In this document: positions 1 to 11,000 of the stretch, piece by piece
How the letters are laid out: every line of letters begins with the position of its first letter
Numbering within the stretch: the first letter of the stretch is position 1
Assembly: GCA_026182355.1 (NCBI GenBank)
Contig: JAPFBL010000035.1
Span: 620,001-684,000, forward strand
DNA length: 64,000 nt
Direction: 5' to 3'
Origin: Hermatobates lingyangjiaoensis
Lineage: Eukaryota > Arthropoda > Insecta > Hemiptera > Hermatobatidae
Position numbers and translations under genes: made by a program
The notes under the pieces: model-generated
Database searches by the model: none
Seen by the model: the letters and a program-made list of their open reading frames with translations, nothing else
Told to the model about the DNA's origin: nothing

Positions 1-1737
1 AAACGAAAAATATATTCAGAATTTTAAAACAACGGGAAATATTTTTTTTTCAATAAAATGTAAAAATTTTGACTTATAATTCAATCTCAAACCTTGTGAG
101 AGCGATAAAAGCCATACTGTTTGATGGATCAAAATGAAACTATGCCTAAAAATAGAACATTATGTGGAGAATGAGTTGAAATATTTTTTTCTAAAATTAC
201 ATTCGCTAAAGGGGCGTTGCAGTACGATTTGTGTTTTCAGAAAATGTTTTTTTGACGCTAAACGGCTCATTAAAAAATAATTAAAATTTGACCAAAAACA
301 GAACAAAAAATTAGCAATTCATAAAAAAAAAATCATGAAGTTTCAATTACGGGAAATAGCAATAACTATATAAAAACTCTTTGTTTATCCTAGACTAAGA
401 GATCACCTGCTATACTTGTCGATTTTTTTGTATTTTTTTTCATTGTTTATATTGACTTAGAAATTTTTTGAGCGAATCCACTGAGATAAAATTGATGTTT
501 CTAATGGAAAAATGAAAATATATTATTGACTTATAAGAGATGTAAGAGGAATAATATTGTGCAGGAAAATGATAACACTCATTAAAAAAAAATCGTATAA
601 TATGTTATTTGACAAAGGGGAAGGAAAATGATCTTATTAAATACTAAGAAGCCATAAAATTCCCAGTATAATAATTCTGTTAAAAACCAAAAGTGTAAAA
701 GATAATTTAAAATATAAATCTTTCGTTTAGAGATTAATAACTGTAATTATCGTACATCTTTAATTAACAAATCACCTTAAAACAACATTTTCTTCGCTGT
801 TTAAGATGTTTTTTCAGAGAAAAAAAGGGTATTTTACTGTTTCAAATTTGAAAATTTTACATTAATATTCAATGTAGAAGGATGTCAAGTAAACGATGTA
901 AGAAATCTACTGGCTATTTGAACAATAGCCATGTTCTCTTGAAGGATAATATTTCGTTTCAAGAAATGTTCACATTGGTTTTTCAAAAATGTTATTACTG
1001 CTGTAGTTATACTAATGAAATTATTTGCAAATAATAAATTATTTGTGATGTACAAAAATAAGCTTATAAATTGATATGTCCTTCAATCACTATCTGTACT
1101 ACCTCACAAATGCAATGCTAATAATTATATCCCATTTAGATATTTATGTTATGCTTAAATGATACGTTATGTTTTATATACTCAAGAAATTTGACATTGA
1201 GTTACTTATAGTAAAGTAGAGTGTAGGCCACTCCAGATTTTTTTTATTAGTTGTTCCTTACATGATATTTACATACATAACAGAATATAGAATTTAGTTG
1301 TGTCAGTTTTTTCAGTATGTTCTTTTTGAGTAACATTACTTTTTACCAACATTACTTGAACCCACAGTATTATTCAACAGTACTTAAAACATAGATATAG
1401 CAGCATTCTGATGAAATTTGTGTATTTTATTTGAATGTTTTATTATCATTAAAAATCTGTTAACTTGATGATGACATGTGATTGTTAAAAGCTCGTTTTA
1501 TAACTTTATATATATATTCAAAGTAAATATTGAAAGTTCAATAACTGTATTAAGTATTTTATCAAATGTATTTCGTTTACCCGACATGTCTATATCAAAT
1601 TTCTTCAGCGAACCTGTTCCATAGTACGAGTATACCAACACAAAGTAAACAGACAGGAGGTTAGAATGAGTTAAGAGGGCCATGAAACTGCTATCACTTT
1701 CAATAAAGTATGCATGAGAGATCTGCCGTCAACATAT
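1..1737. other. AT-rich non-coding DNA with degenerate dispersed repeats
   Basis: No coding exon is recognisable. Two weak repeat relationships can be seen. The stretch near 300-620 resembles 12790-13060 and 29560-29830; all three carry a TCACCTGCT-like core (more diverged in the last) followed by a T-rich tract. The stretch near 1170-1250, with a CTTATAGTAAAGT core, resembles 15265-15320 and 17625-17690. These look like old copies of unnamed elements. Confidence 0.5.
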
Positions 1738-1766
1738 ATGTATGTTATATATATGTAATATATATG

Positions 1767-1810
<44 letters not shown>

Positions 1811-2050
1811 CCGTAAAAAGGAAAACGATCCAAATGGACAACAAACGTTTCACGATGAATCACAAACACAGAACTAAGGAACAAACAAGACCAAGATCGC
1901 TTGGTCTCCAACCGTCGCTTCACAAGTGCTCTTGGTGACCCTATCTCAATTCCCCTGATGACGGTTCAACCGAAAATTAGAGACAGTAAGTGTGTTTGTT
2001 CCTTAGTTCTGTGTTTGTGATTCATCGTGAAACTTATATATATACATATA
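1738..2050. repeat. Family B foldback repeat with (TA)n
   Basis: A (TA)n tract at about 1760-1807 is followed by a foldback. The arm at 1847-1887 is repeated as its reverse complement at 1995-2034 without visible mismatch. The right half carries a hammerhead-like core near 1955-1979. Related family B copies occur near 4140-4320, 46499-46600 and 61650-61970. I infer a Penelope-type terminal repeat inserted as an inverted pair at a TA microsatellite. Confidence 0.6.
1951..1984 (+). ncRNA. Hammerhead-like motif, family B copy
   Basis: CTGATGA (1955-1961) is followed by one C, a GGTT/AACC stem II (63-66 with 68-71 of the same hundred), then GAAA (1972-1975). The palindrome AATT (1975-1978) would be stem III, with A1979 as the H17 cleavage nucleotide. 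Stem I pairs poorly in this copy, so it may be inactive. The order of parts matches type I minimal hammerheads. Confidence 0.35.
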
Positions 2051-4000
2051 TATACTGTAAACTTCTAAACCACAGTAAGAATTCAGAAGAATCACCATGA
2101 ACAACAAGTTTCAACCTAAACAAGTGGTTTTCATCAGAGTAAGAGTGAGTAATAGTAGTTTTCATCATTTACTTGTGAGTAGCTTTTTGTCATAATGCAC
2201 TAAACAGTACCCCTCCAATCCTAAAATATTATTAAAAAACTTAAGGTTCTTGAACACACTGAGAACTAGATATATGACAATCAGATTTGTTTAAGAGTTC
2301 GCTATGTATACTGGTTACAACACCTTCGTCAGACAATCAATCATCCATCACACGGTGGAATAGACCGTCAACAAATCTTGTGAGAGATGCCATGTGACTA
2401 ATTTATCTGATTATGAACGGTAGCAGATTTGTCAGGGTAGTGCTAGTTGTGTCTCAGTAGTTTTGTTAATGCTTATGCACTTATTATTACCCAAACAAGA
2501 TTCTTGCTTTGATTCCTCTCCTCTGTTTGATGTATTCTAATCTCATTTAATATTAATATATACATTCTACTGTCTTATGTATAATATCCCCATCAATGCA
2601 AGCAAGAGCCCTTTAAAAGTTCGTTTATAGTCATTAGAAATTAATTTTGTGAACTTTTTTGATAATGAATAACAATATCTAGGTGCATCGCATGCCGTAT
2701 GTGTTAACACCATCTAAAAAGCCAGAATCAAAGAGATTTTAATTAAAATCGTTTCAGCGATAACAGGAACATAAATATCAAATTCGGTGATTATAGGCTG
2801 CTTCCTTTTTGAGATATTCTACTAATACACGTAAACAGACCTATTTCCAAAACTTTATTTATTGGACTCAATGGACCTCAAAACATGTATTTCCGTTAAG
2901 AACTCGCTTTTAAAGTTTTGACAGGAAGGTAATACTTTAACTTCACTATATTTTATGTAGAGAGGTAATTATCATAAAATATGGTTGATTATCATACTAT
3001 AGTATTAATTTATAGTATCACAGTATTAAGAATGTTATTCTTCTTGCATCACGTATTAACTGTTCAAAATATCTTCGAAATTATTTAATAATCTTTAAAT
3101 AACATATTTAACTTATGACTTATAAGTTATACTTATAACTATAAATGACCTTTAAATATGTTTCACTGAATTGTAATAAAATAATTTTAAAATGCAAGCA
3201 AATTTAATAAATACAGGAAGCTATAATTCTAAGTTTCCCTTTTCTACAGCTATATTAGCATTCACAATACTCAGAATGTCTTGAAATTATGTTTATAGCA
3301 TACTAATTTTAGTTAGATTATTCTCAAGTTCATTCTTCTAGTTAGTGGTTTAGAGAAAGATTTTTTTTTGAATTCATAAAATGTACCGTAATACTCCGTA
3401 TCATCGAAATAATATTAACAAAAAAGTATAATCGTTGGCCACTAGTAAGAGCTATCTCTGGGTAATATTTTATTGCAATCTTCCAAATGTTATAACCAGC
3501 ATCTTGACTACGAGCTCTGTGACTCAATGATAAGTCAACATTTTTGCATACTAATACAAAACTGACCTTTTTGATCCTTGGAAAAATTTGAAATGTTATT
3601 TTAGTTACAGCTATTATTATTTTTTTAATGATCCCAAAATTACAAGATTCTAAACTAGTAGTTTAGAAAAATAATGCCTATAATCACTAAAGGGGTTATT
3701 TTGGTGTAAAATAAGATTTTGATTCGTCAAACGAAGTGAATTATAGTCTTACTACAAACACATATGGAAATATAATCAACAACGTCAAAAAAGGACTCAG
3801 AGAACATCAGATCGAGTAAACACATGAAAATCTCGGATTGAAATTTTTCCATATATAAATATATGAAAGTAGAAGTGGGATAAACCAATTTATTTCACGT
3901 TTAAAAAATAAATTACTCAACTGTCTTGGCTTAAATAACAGTAATTTTACAGTATTTAGGAAATAATATGCCTGGATTTTGACTTGTTACTATATTCTAT
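2051..4000. other. Non-coding, no recognised element
   Basis: AT-rich sequence with no exon, long repeat or conserved motif that I can support. A diverged hammerhead-like piece (CTGACGA on the - strand near 2312-2320) suggests an old Penelope-type fragment, but the GAAA box is lost. Confidence 0.4.
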
Positions 4001-4330
4001 AATATAATATAGGTTTGTTTGTAGAATCGAATCTCTCAGTCTGAAGATCGTGAATGCCGAACTGCGGCACACTTTAATGACACATGTTTAAAGAAGATCT
4101 GCTGCCTATTTATACTACTATATATATACACACTTTTTGGTTGGAAATACGATCCAAAACGGACAAATATAGTTCAATATAGACAAAGAAACATAGAGAA
4201 ATCAAAAGAACACACTTGCAGTCTCTAATTTTCGGTTTAAACCGTCTTCAGGAGAGATAAGAGAGGGAAACCAAGCGCACTGGTTCAGAGACGGTTGGAG
4301 ACCAACAGTGTTGCCGCATGCGCGCCCGGT
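4001..4330. repeat. Composite of two Penelope-type repeat fragments
   Basis: 4020-4115 matches the arms and left flank of the palindrome at 5930-6115. 4130-4320 is a family B copy on the - strand with a hammerhead-like core at 4221-4257. A short TA tract separates the two parts. Confidence 0.55.
4221..4257 (-). ncRNA. Hammerhead-like motif, family B, best copy
   Basis: Read on the - strand: TCTC (stem I), CTGAAGA (4251-4245), one C, GGTTT/AAACC stem II, GAAA, palindromic AATT as stem III, A as cleavage-site nucleotide, then GAGA, which pairs with the 5' TCTC. All core boxes are intact. This copy supports reading the damaged family B copies as decayed ribozymes. Confidence 0.45.
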
Positions 4331-5002
4331 CACAGAAAATAAGGTAGAGAGGAATCAATTGATTTGATTGATCATTGTTTTGTTAAAAATTATGCCAATT
4401 TTTATTTTTGTCCTTTTTGCGAGTGAATATTTCTAACTTTCTGAATATGACTTTCCACCTTTCTGGTAATATATATATATATACGTGTCTGTGTGTGTGT
4501 TGTGGGTGGGTGTTGTTGGGCAGTGAGTGTGTGTGTGTGTCTGGTGGGGATTGGATAGAAGGAGGTGCGTGTATTTTGTTCTATTCTGTGTAAACGATTA
4601 CGCACGTGGCTGATAGGCCAAGGTTATGGGTTCGCAGTGTTGTTTTAATCTACTATCACATGACCAAGTAACTTTAAAAAAAAATTGTCTTAATATCAAG
4701 ATTTGTAATGCCATAAATATTCAACCTTATAATTGTGGAACAAATTTAGATATGTACGGTCAGCATTAAGATATCTTTAAAAAGATGCAATTAGAAGTAA
4801 AAATTTTGTGGTCCGTTTCTGTGAAAAAACAATAATATCAATATTTGAAGCTATCTTTACGCTTAAAGTAAAGCTTAAGTATAAATTTGAAATGTAGAAG
4901 TAATGTTGTATATCTGTCCTACGGTCGATAATTTATTGTTGTTTATATATATATATATACATATATAACAGATTCAATAATATATCAACCGTTTGATAGA
5001 AT
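4331..5002. other. Non-coding with TA and TG simple repeats
   Basis: Contains a (TA)n tract at about 4469-4484, GT-rich simple sequence at about 4486-4545 and a second (TA)n at about 4945-4970 next to the following foldback. Open frames here are simple-repeat artefacts. Confidence 0.6.
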
Positions 5003-5385
5003 ATGTGTGCTCTCTAATCGGGTTCCGTCAATTTTCCAGGATAAAAAATCAAACTCTCGTTGCCAACGTTTCGGTTTTATTTAAAACCTTTTTCATAGGC
5101 AGAAGTAAGAATTTTTTAACTAAGAAAATGAAATTTACATTATTCAAAGGAACAACAATGTTAACCGGACAAAACGTTCGACTAGACTGTCGAAGTTTAG
5201 TCTAGTCGAATGTTTTGTCCGGTTAACATTGTTGTTCCTTTAAATAATGTAAATTTCATTTTCTTAGTTAAAAAATTCTTACTTCTGCCTATGAAAAAGG
5301 TTTTAAATAAAACCGAAACGTTGGCAACGAGAGTTTGTTTTTTTATCCTGGAAAATTGACCGAACCTCGATTAGAGAACACACCT
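5003..5385. repeat. Large foldback repeat, arms about 180-190 bp
   Basis: The sequence reads into its own reverse complement around position 5199, with only scattered mismatches and small indels over arms 5003-5192 and 5206-5385. The arms carry a GGTTTT/AAAACC hairpin followed by GAAACGTT, resembling stem II, GAAA and stem III of a hammerhead, but the CUGANGA box is degraded. (TA)n tracts lie on both sides. A diverged single arm lies near 35640-35730. Two head-to-head copies of a Penelope-type terminal repeat are the likeliest origin. Confidence 0.7.
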
Positions 5386-5411
5386 ACTATATATATATAT
5401 ATATATATATA

Positions 5412-5500
5412 CACTTTTTCGTTGGAAATACTATCCAAAACTGACAAATATAGTTCAATGTAGAAAAAGAAACATATAGAAATCAAAACCATATATATAT
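5412..5500. repeat. Family B fragment
   Basis: Matches the segment at about 4132-4207 with few mismatches, starting just after a (TA)n tract and ending at another TA-rich run. Confidence 0.5.
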
Positions 5501-5670
5501 ACACAATATATATATATCCCGCTCTGCCTTCTTGCGGGACTCTTCGCTCTTCACACCTCCTGATGACGACGATGGTCGAAATATCGATGTGAGTTATGTC
5601 TGTGTCTTTCTGTGTGTTTCCTTCGTTTTGAACTTATTTTATTTAAATATATATATATATATATATATAG
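5501..5670 (+). repeat. Family C Penelope-type repeat
   Basis: A short unit between TA tracts (about 5500-5515 and 5647-5669) that contains a well-formed hammerhead motif. A decayed relative lies near 12095-12140, and the duplicated segments at 6285-7661 contain a further relative on the opposite strand. Confidence 0.5.
5552..5593 (+). ncRNA. Candidate type I hammerhead ribozyme, family C
   Basis: CTGATGA (5560-5566), one C, stem II GAC/GTC (5568-5570 with 5575-5577, loop GATG), GAAA (5578-5581), palindromic ATAT (5581-5584) as stem III, and C5585 as the cleavage nucleotide. Stem I pairs 5586-5593 with 5559-5552: G-C, A-U, mismatch, G-C, U-A, G-C, mismatch, G-C. Every conserved core position is present. 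The open end is stem I, as in Penelope-associated minimal hammerheads. Cleavage has not been shown. Confidence 0.6.
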
Positions 5671-5929
5671 CAATTAAATAAAACTATCCAGAAATTTAAT
5701 AAATTAAATTAAACATGTGTTCACAAGAACTCGTGAAACTTTTAAATCCTTCAAAAACCGAAGATGGATTTTGTTCATGATTACTTAGAGTAAAATAAAA
5801 ATATCACAGTTCTTATTACTTTGTGTAAAGAATAAATTATTCAGTTGTAACATTCTTTCGGTTAATAACTCTATTTTTAATCCAACATCAAATATTAGAG
5901 TTTCCTTATGTAAATTAATTTATATATTG

Positions 5930-6115
5930 GTATAAATAGGCAGCAGATCTTCTTTTAAACAAGTATCATTAAAATTAACCGCAGTCTCGGCATTCACATC
6001 TTAAAGAACTAAAGAGAGATTCGATCCTACGAACTAACCTCCTATAGGAGGTTAATTCGTAGGATCGAATCTCTCAGTCTTAAGATCGTGAATGCCGAGA
6101 CTGCGGTTAATTTAA

Positions 6116-6118
<3 letters not shown>
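5930..6118. repeat. Palindromic foldback, arms about 65 bp
   Basis: Arms 5976-6043 and 6049-6115 are near-perfect inverted copies with a few bases at the centre. A partial copy plus flank lies at 4020-4115. A long (TA)n tract (about 6119-6162) follows. Confidence 0.7.
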
Positions 6119-6165
<47 letters not shown>

Positions 6166-6284
6166 CTTTAAAATAAAGAACACACTGAAAAGTAAGAGAA
6201 ACTCACTACTATATTTCGATGGCTTCGTGATCAGGAGGATAGAAACGAGTTGCTCTACAGGCAGACCACGGCAAACCACAACTG

Positions 6285-6873
6285 GTCGATGGTCTTGAAG
6301 AAACACTCAGTGTTTGAGTATATATAAAATATATATATATACATATAATATATCAACGTACAGACCACAATAAGAAGTTAGATAATAGACAAGGATCATC
6401 CAGCCGTAACTAGCGGTCTTTGTCAGAGTTGAATACAAACTGAAACCAAAGATGTAGAACTATTTGGTAGAGGGATTGAGAAGAGAGAGAGTCTCTGTGT
6501 GATGACTTCTTTAACTCTTATCCATAGAAAAAGAAGTGATATTGTTAAAAACTGTACCATTAAAGGCAACTCGACCGCTTTTCAAATTATATATAACTAC
6601 ACTGAAAAAACAAATACAAAGAACTGCTACAAGCAGTTCTATATTTCGACTCTCGCCGCCATGAGAAGGATTGGGCCTCTCGGATCCTAGGCAGCAACAG
6701 TTTCTGTTCCTTTCCGTGGAGTAATCTTGAATGTAATGTATTCTACTTATTTTGTTTGTAGTTTGATGGGTGTTGTTATTGAATATATATATTTTAAAAT
6801 ATATAAACAGTGGTCCAACCGGAATTAATATAACTAAACATTACTCCCTTCGTAAATAAATGATCGTAATAAG
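6285..6873. repeat. Direct repeat, copy 1 (about 590 bp)
   Basis: Almost identical to 7069-7661, with only small indels and substitutions, in the same orientation. The repeat contains family A-like sequence (about 6360-6440), a family C-like hammerhead remnant read on the - strand (about 6638-6665) and TA-rich tracts. Tandem terminal repeats of this kind are usual for Penelope-like elements (pseudo-LTRs). Confidence 0.7.
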
Positions 6874-7068
6874 CCAGCCAGGCATTCCCCCCAATCAGCT
6901 CCTCTACAGAAGTTACACAAACATGGGTGGTGATCCCATACATCGGTGATCCATCCTTAAGAATAGCTAAATTATTGCAAAAAATGGCTTTAAGGTTGCT
7001 TAGAAACTCAGGTGACTTAAAGCCTGTTATCGTTAAAATCTCTACAAGACCCCTTCTATTCTGGATGT
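6874..7068 (-). other. Unique spacer with an unexplained open frame
   Basis: Between the two direct repeats lie 195 bp whose - strand is open and non-repetitive in composition; the open frame runs from 7150 to 6794, into both repeats. The encoded stretch includes NLKAIFCNNLAILKDGSP and ITTHVCVTSVEELIGGN, which look like ordinary protein rather than simple repeat. I do not recognise the family. It could be an internal part of the element or a captured host exon. Confidence 0.35.
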
Positions 7069-7661
7069 CGAATGGTCTTGAAGAAACACTCAGTGTTTGA
7101 GTATATATAAAATATATATATATACATATAAATATCAACGTACAGACCACAATAAGAAGTTAGATAATAGACAAGGATCATCCAGCCGTAACTAGCGGTC
7201 TTTGTCAGAGTTGAATACAAACTGAAACCAAAGATGTAGAAACTATTTGGTAGAGGATATGAGAAAGAGAGAGAGTCTCTGTTGTGATGACTTCTTTAAC
7301 TCTTATCCATAGAAAAAGAAGTGATATTTTAAAAACTGTACCATTAAAGGCAACCTGGACCGCTTTTCAAATTATATATATACTACACTGAAAAAACAAA
7401 ATACAAAGAAACTGCTACAAGCAGTTCTATATTTCGACTCTCGCCGCCATGAGAAGGATTGGGCCTCTCGGATCCTAGGCAGCAACAGTTTCTGTTCCTT
7501 TCCGTGGAGTAATCTTGAATGTAATGTATTCTACTTATTTTGTTTGTAGTTTGATGGGTGTTGTTATTGAATATATATATTTTAAAATATATAAACAGTG
7601 GTCCAACCGGAATTAATATAACTAAACATTACTCCCTTCGTAAATAAATGATCGTAATAAG
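7069..7661. repeat. Direct repeat, copy 2 (about 590 bp)
   Basis: Second copy of 6285-6873, about 786 bp downstream. It ends at the same AATAAG boundary as copy 1, after which the flanking sequence becomes unique and runs into the rough homeobox exon. Confidence 0.7.
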
Positions 7662-7789
7662 TGTTGTGTTCTGCGTATTTTTTAGTAGATCCAAGTTCAC
7701 ATTAATACTTAAAGGACTAGTTTTGGTGTAACTACCATAATACCTCTTGTTAATTGTAAGAATAAAAAATTAAACATTTCTCTTTACAG

Positions 7790-8024
7790 TGGCCAGGAGA
7801 AGACGCAAGGAAGGAAGAGGTCGTCGCCAAAGAACATCCTTCAGCAGTGAACAGACACTGCGCCTCGAACTCGAGTTCCACAGATCAGAGTATATCTCGC
7901 GAAGTCGAAGATTTGAACTTGCAGAGGCTCTTAGACTTACTGAAACACAAATCAAGATTTGGTTTCAAAACCGAAGAGCGAAAGACAAACGAATAGAAAA
8001 GGCACAACTCGACCAGCAATACAG
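7790..8024 (+). CDS. ro: rough exon with complete homeodomain
   Basis: The acceptor TTTACAG ends at 7789 and the donor GTAAAG starts at 8025. The first two bases complete a codon begun in an upstream exon. The homeodomain is encoded by 7819-7998. Hallmark residues are in place: F8, L16, F20, W48, F49, N51 and R53, with [12 protein letters not shown] in helix 3 and Gln at position 50. An Arg/Lys-rich run precedes the domain. Confidence 0.93.
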
Positions 8025-11000
8025 GTAAAGAGCGTTACTTATTTCAGTTTTTTTCTTTTTTCACAAGCAATTTTTTTTTACATTTTATTAACAAACTTAC
8101 TTTTCCATTGTTAAAGAAGTTTGATGATTTTTCATATAATGCTGATGTCTGTTTCATAACAATATTAAATTTCAACACTCTAGAGTTAGTAGTTTAAGTG
8201 GAAACGAATTCCTAGAATCCATTTTGGCCTAATAAGTGACTCATTCATAATGAAATATTGCCTGAAAACGATAGGTCAAAATTGTTTATAACACTACACT
8301 AAAGAGACACTATGTGTAAAATATGAATTTGAATCATTCATAATCAAAAGTAATTTCAGTATTATATTCTAATAATTATTTATTAAAATAATGTTTGCAC
8401 TCTATTTGTAATAAAGTACGATTTGCTCGGGTTTTTGCAAAAAGACCCCGTTTCTGGTTTGTTTGACTGACATTTAAAACTTAACAACTCCTACTTCTGT
8501 CTACCAAGTTTACTTAGATAAATGGACCAATAGTCAATTCTAAATACCAATTTAAATACAACTCGACAAGTTGTCCTTTATTGAGCCAAAGGCTGAGTCA
8601 ATATCAAAAGAAGGTATGTGTTGTTGAGAATGATTTAGTGATTAGACAATGAAGTTTGCATTCCAAGTTGTTAATGCAATCCTGGTAACACTGCCTTACC
8701 TCTGTGAGAAATGAATCTCCAACTCTCAGTTTATCACGTAAGGTAAAAGTCGAACTAGGCAAAGCAACTAGAATATATTTTTAATAACAATTATTTTTAG
8801 TTGCAACGTGTGCTTCACAACTCATTGTTGGCACTTTTTTTATATTATCTTATTGATGACTTTCATTTAATTATATTAGTTTAATAGCATTTTGTTGTTA
8901 GGTAATTGATTAAAACTTCAGTCACAATGGGAATGAAAAACAGACCCATGTCTTTTATTATAGATATATATAAGATTTCACAAAAACACGTGAAATAACA
9001 ATCAATGATCAAACCACAATATGAAATGGGAAAACAAGACTAAGATCTTTTAACCGTAACAAGCAGTCTTCGTCAGAGTAGTTGGGTTTTGACTCTGACG
9101 AAGACCGCTTGTTACGATTGAAAGATCTTAGTCTTGTTTTCCCATTTCATATTGTGGTTTGATCATTGATATATATATATATATATATATTTGTAAAAGT
9201 TGGAAGCAGTCCTTCATTTAAACATATATTGTTAAATAACACCCCATATTTGGCTTGTTTCTGTTTCTTGTACAATTTCTCCAGTTTCCGGAATTCCTTC
9301 CTCGTCTCTTCATTAAAACTATAAAGCTTATCACCAATATTGCTAGTCGACATGTTTCGAATGTACCACATTCATCATCAGGACAATAATGAGAATAATA
9401 GTAGGATTGTTAGTTTATATAGAGAGAGGTGGATTACTATTGGAATGTTCACAAGACATCACTCTGGATCACGGGGCATTATGGGGGATTAATGTAGGGT
9501 GGTTGGACTCACCTACTACCTGGCTAATCTGGTTTGACCTGTTGGAAAATAGTTTTAAAATTCAACAAGAATTATTAAGTTGGATATTTATGGCTGGCTG
9601 CTTTTCTTGAATTATTAATGCTTCTAATATTTGTAATTTAACATGGTTTCTTTCTTTAGAGATAATTTTCGTGGAATTCACGATCATTTCTCTTGTGAGT
9701 TTTGTCTTATTGAGTGCTGTTGTATGGCATTTTGGCGCGCGGGCAGAAAGGTGCATCGTAATTCTTCTTGATAATGAAGTCTTGGTCATTGCTACAAATA
9801 AGCTTTTACGGGCCTCGCTCCTTCTGATATTACATGAGTACTCATACACAAGACTTGTTTCGTTTAATTTTTTTACACTGGGACTATTTTTCATTATTAA
9901 ACTGCTTATTGAAGGGCTTTGGTAGTAGGTTATCAGGGTCAAACTATCCTCAAGCTTAATACATTTAACATGGCTTTTTATGATACTTTTCAAGACACGT
10001 TCATCAGTTTTATATTCATCTGTATATTGGTTCTTGTAGAATATTTTGTGGTTTGTGCCTGTCTTTATGCTCTTATTGTCTGAGGTGAATCTGTTCTCCA
10101 GGTATCGTCTTAGAATGTAGTCGAAATATTTGTTTGAGTAACCATTGTTATTAGCGCTTGCTTGGTTGAAGAAATATTACTGTAAAAAAGGTCCCAGGAT
10201 GAGGTGGTCTTGTACGTTTTGTGGATGAGGGATCAGATAGTGGCGTCTTTATACCGTTGAGGGCATTCACTCTTCGCATTGAAGAGACTCACATTCTTCG
10301 CATTTTTGACTCTGACGAAGAACGCTTGTTACGGTTGAAAAACCTTATTCTTTTTTTCCCATTTCATATTGTGGTTTGATAATATACTCGATTATATATA
10401 TATCTTACTCAACATGGTTGAGAAACGGTATATCAGATAGTCCAGAATATGGAAGGTTCGGGATTTTATGATTTTAATAGTCAGACATAGTTCGTGTTTT
10501 TCAGGTCATCTGAATTATCGGCTTCCTGCGTATTATACCCCACCCCCCATCTCACTCTCTCTCTCCCACTCTCTATAGGGTAGAAAACCAATAATTGTGA
10601 GTCTGTTAGATTCGTGAGTTAGGGAGTATGAAATGTCCGTGTTACAGGATGATTGCTGCGTTGTCCAATAGTGTCGTGCAGGCATGATTGGGTCGTGACG
10701 TCACACCACCCCTGCATACACCCCTTGTCTGTTCACCTGTCCAAGCCTTATCAGAGCACTGCCCTAATTCCCAGATTATCAGTTTTTAATTAAACTCAAC
10801 CCGGTCATTATCATCAAAATTTAATTTCTACCTATCTATTTCGACTAATTTGAAAAAAAAATAACTTTAAGCATGCTTTCTCAATGTGTCTTTAAATATT
10901 AATCTATTTCCTACAATTTATAAACATTATCTGCAGAATCTGAAAAATTGTTCAGGTATACAGGCGAGGTGAAGAGAAGCTTGCACATTCAGAATAAAGC

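Noticed and set aside
1671..1923. Open frames rich in Ile-Tyr on the - strand
   Set aside because: They translate the (TA)n tract and repeat flank; the same artefact occurs at 6794, 9147, 46503, 57420, 61574 and 61751.
7789..8028. Free-standing small homeobox gene starting with GTG
   Set aside because: The GTG spans a splice acceptor (TTTACAG) and a donor follows at 8025; it is an internal exon of rough.
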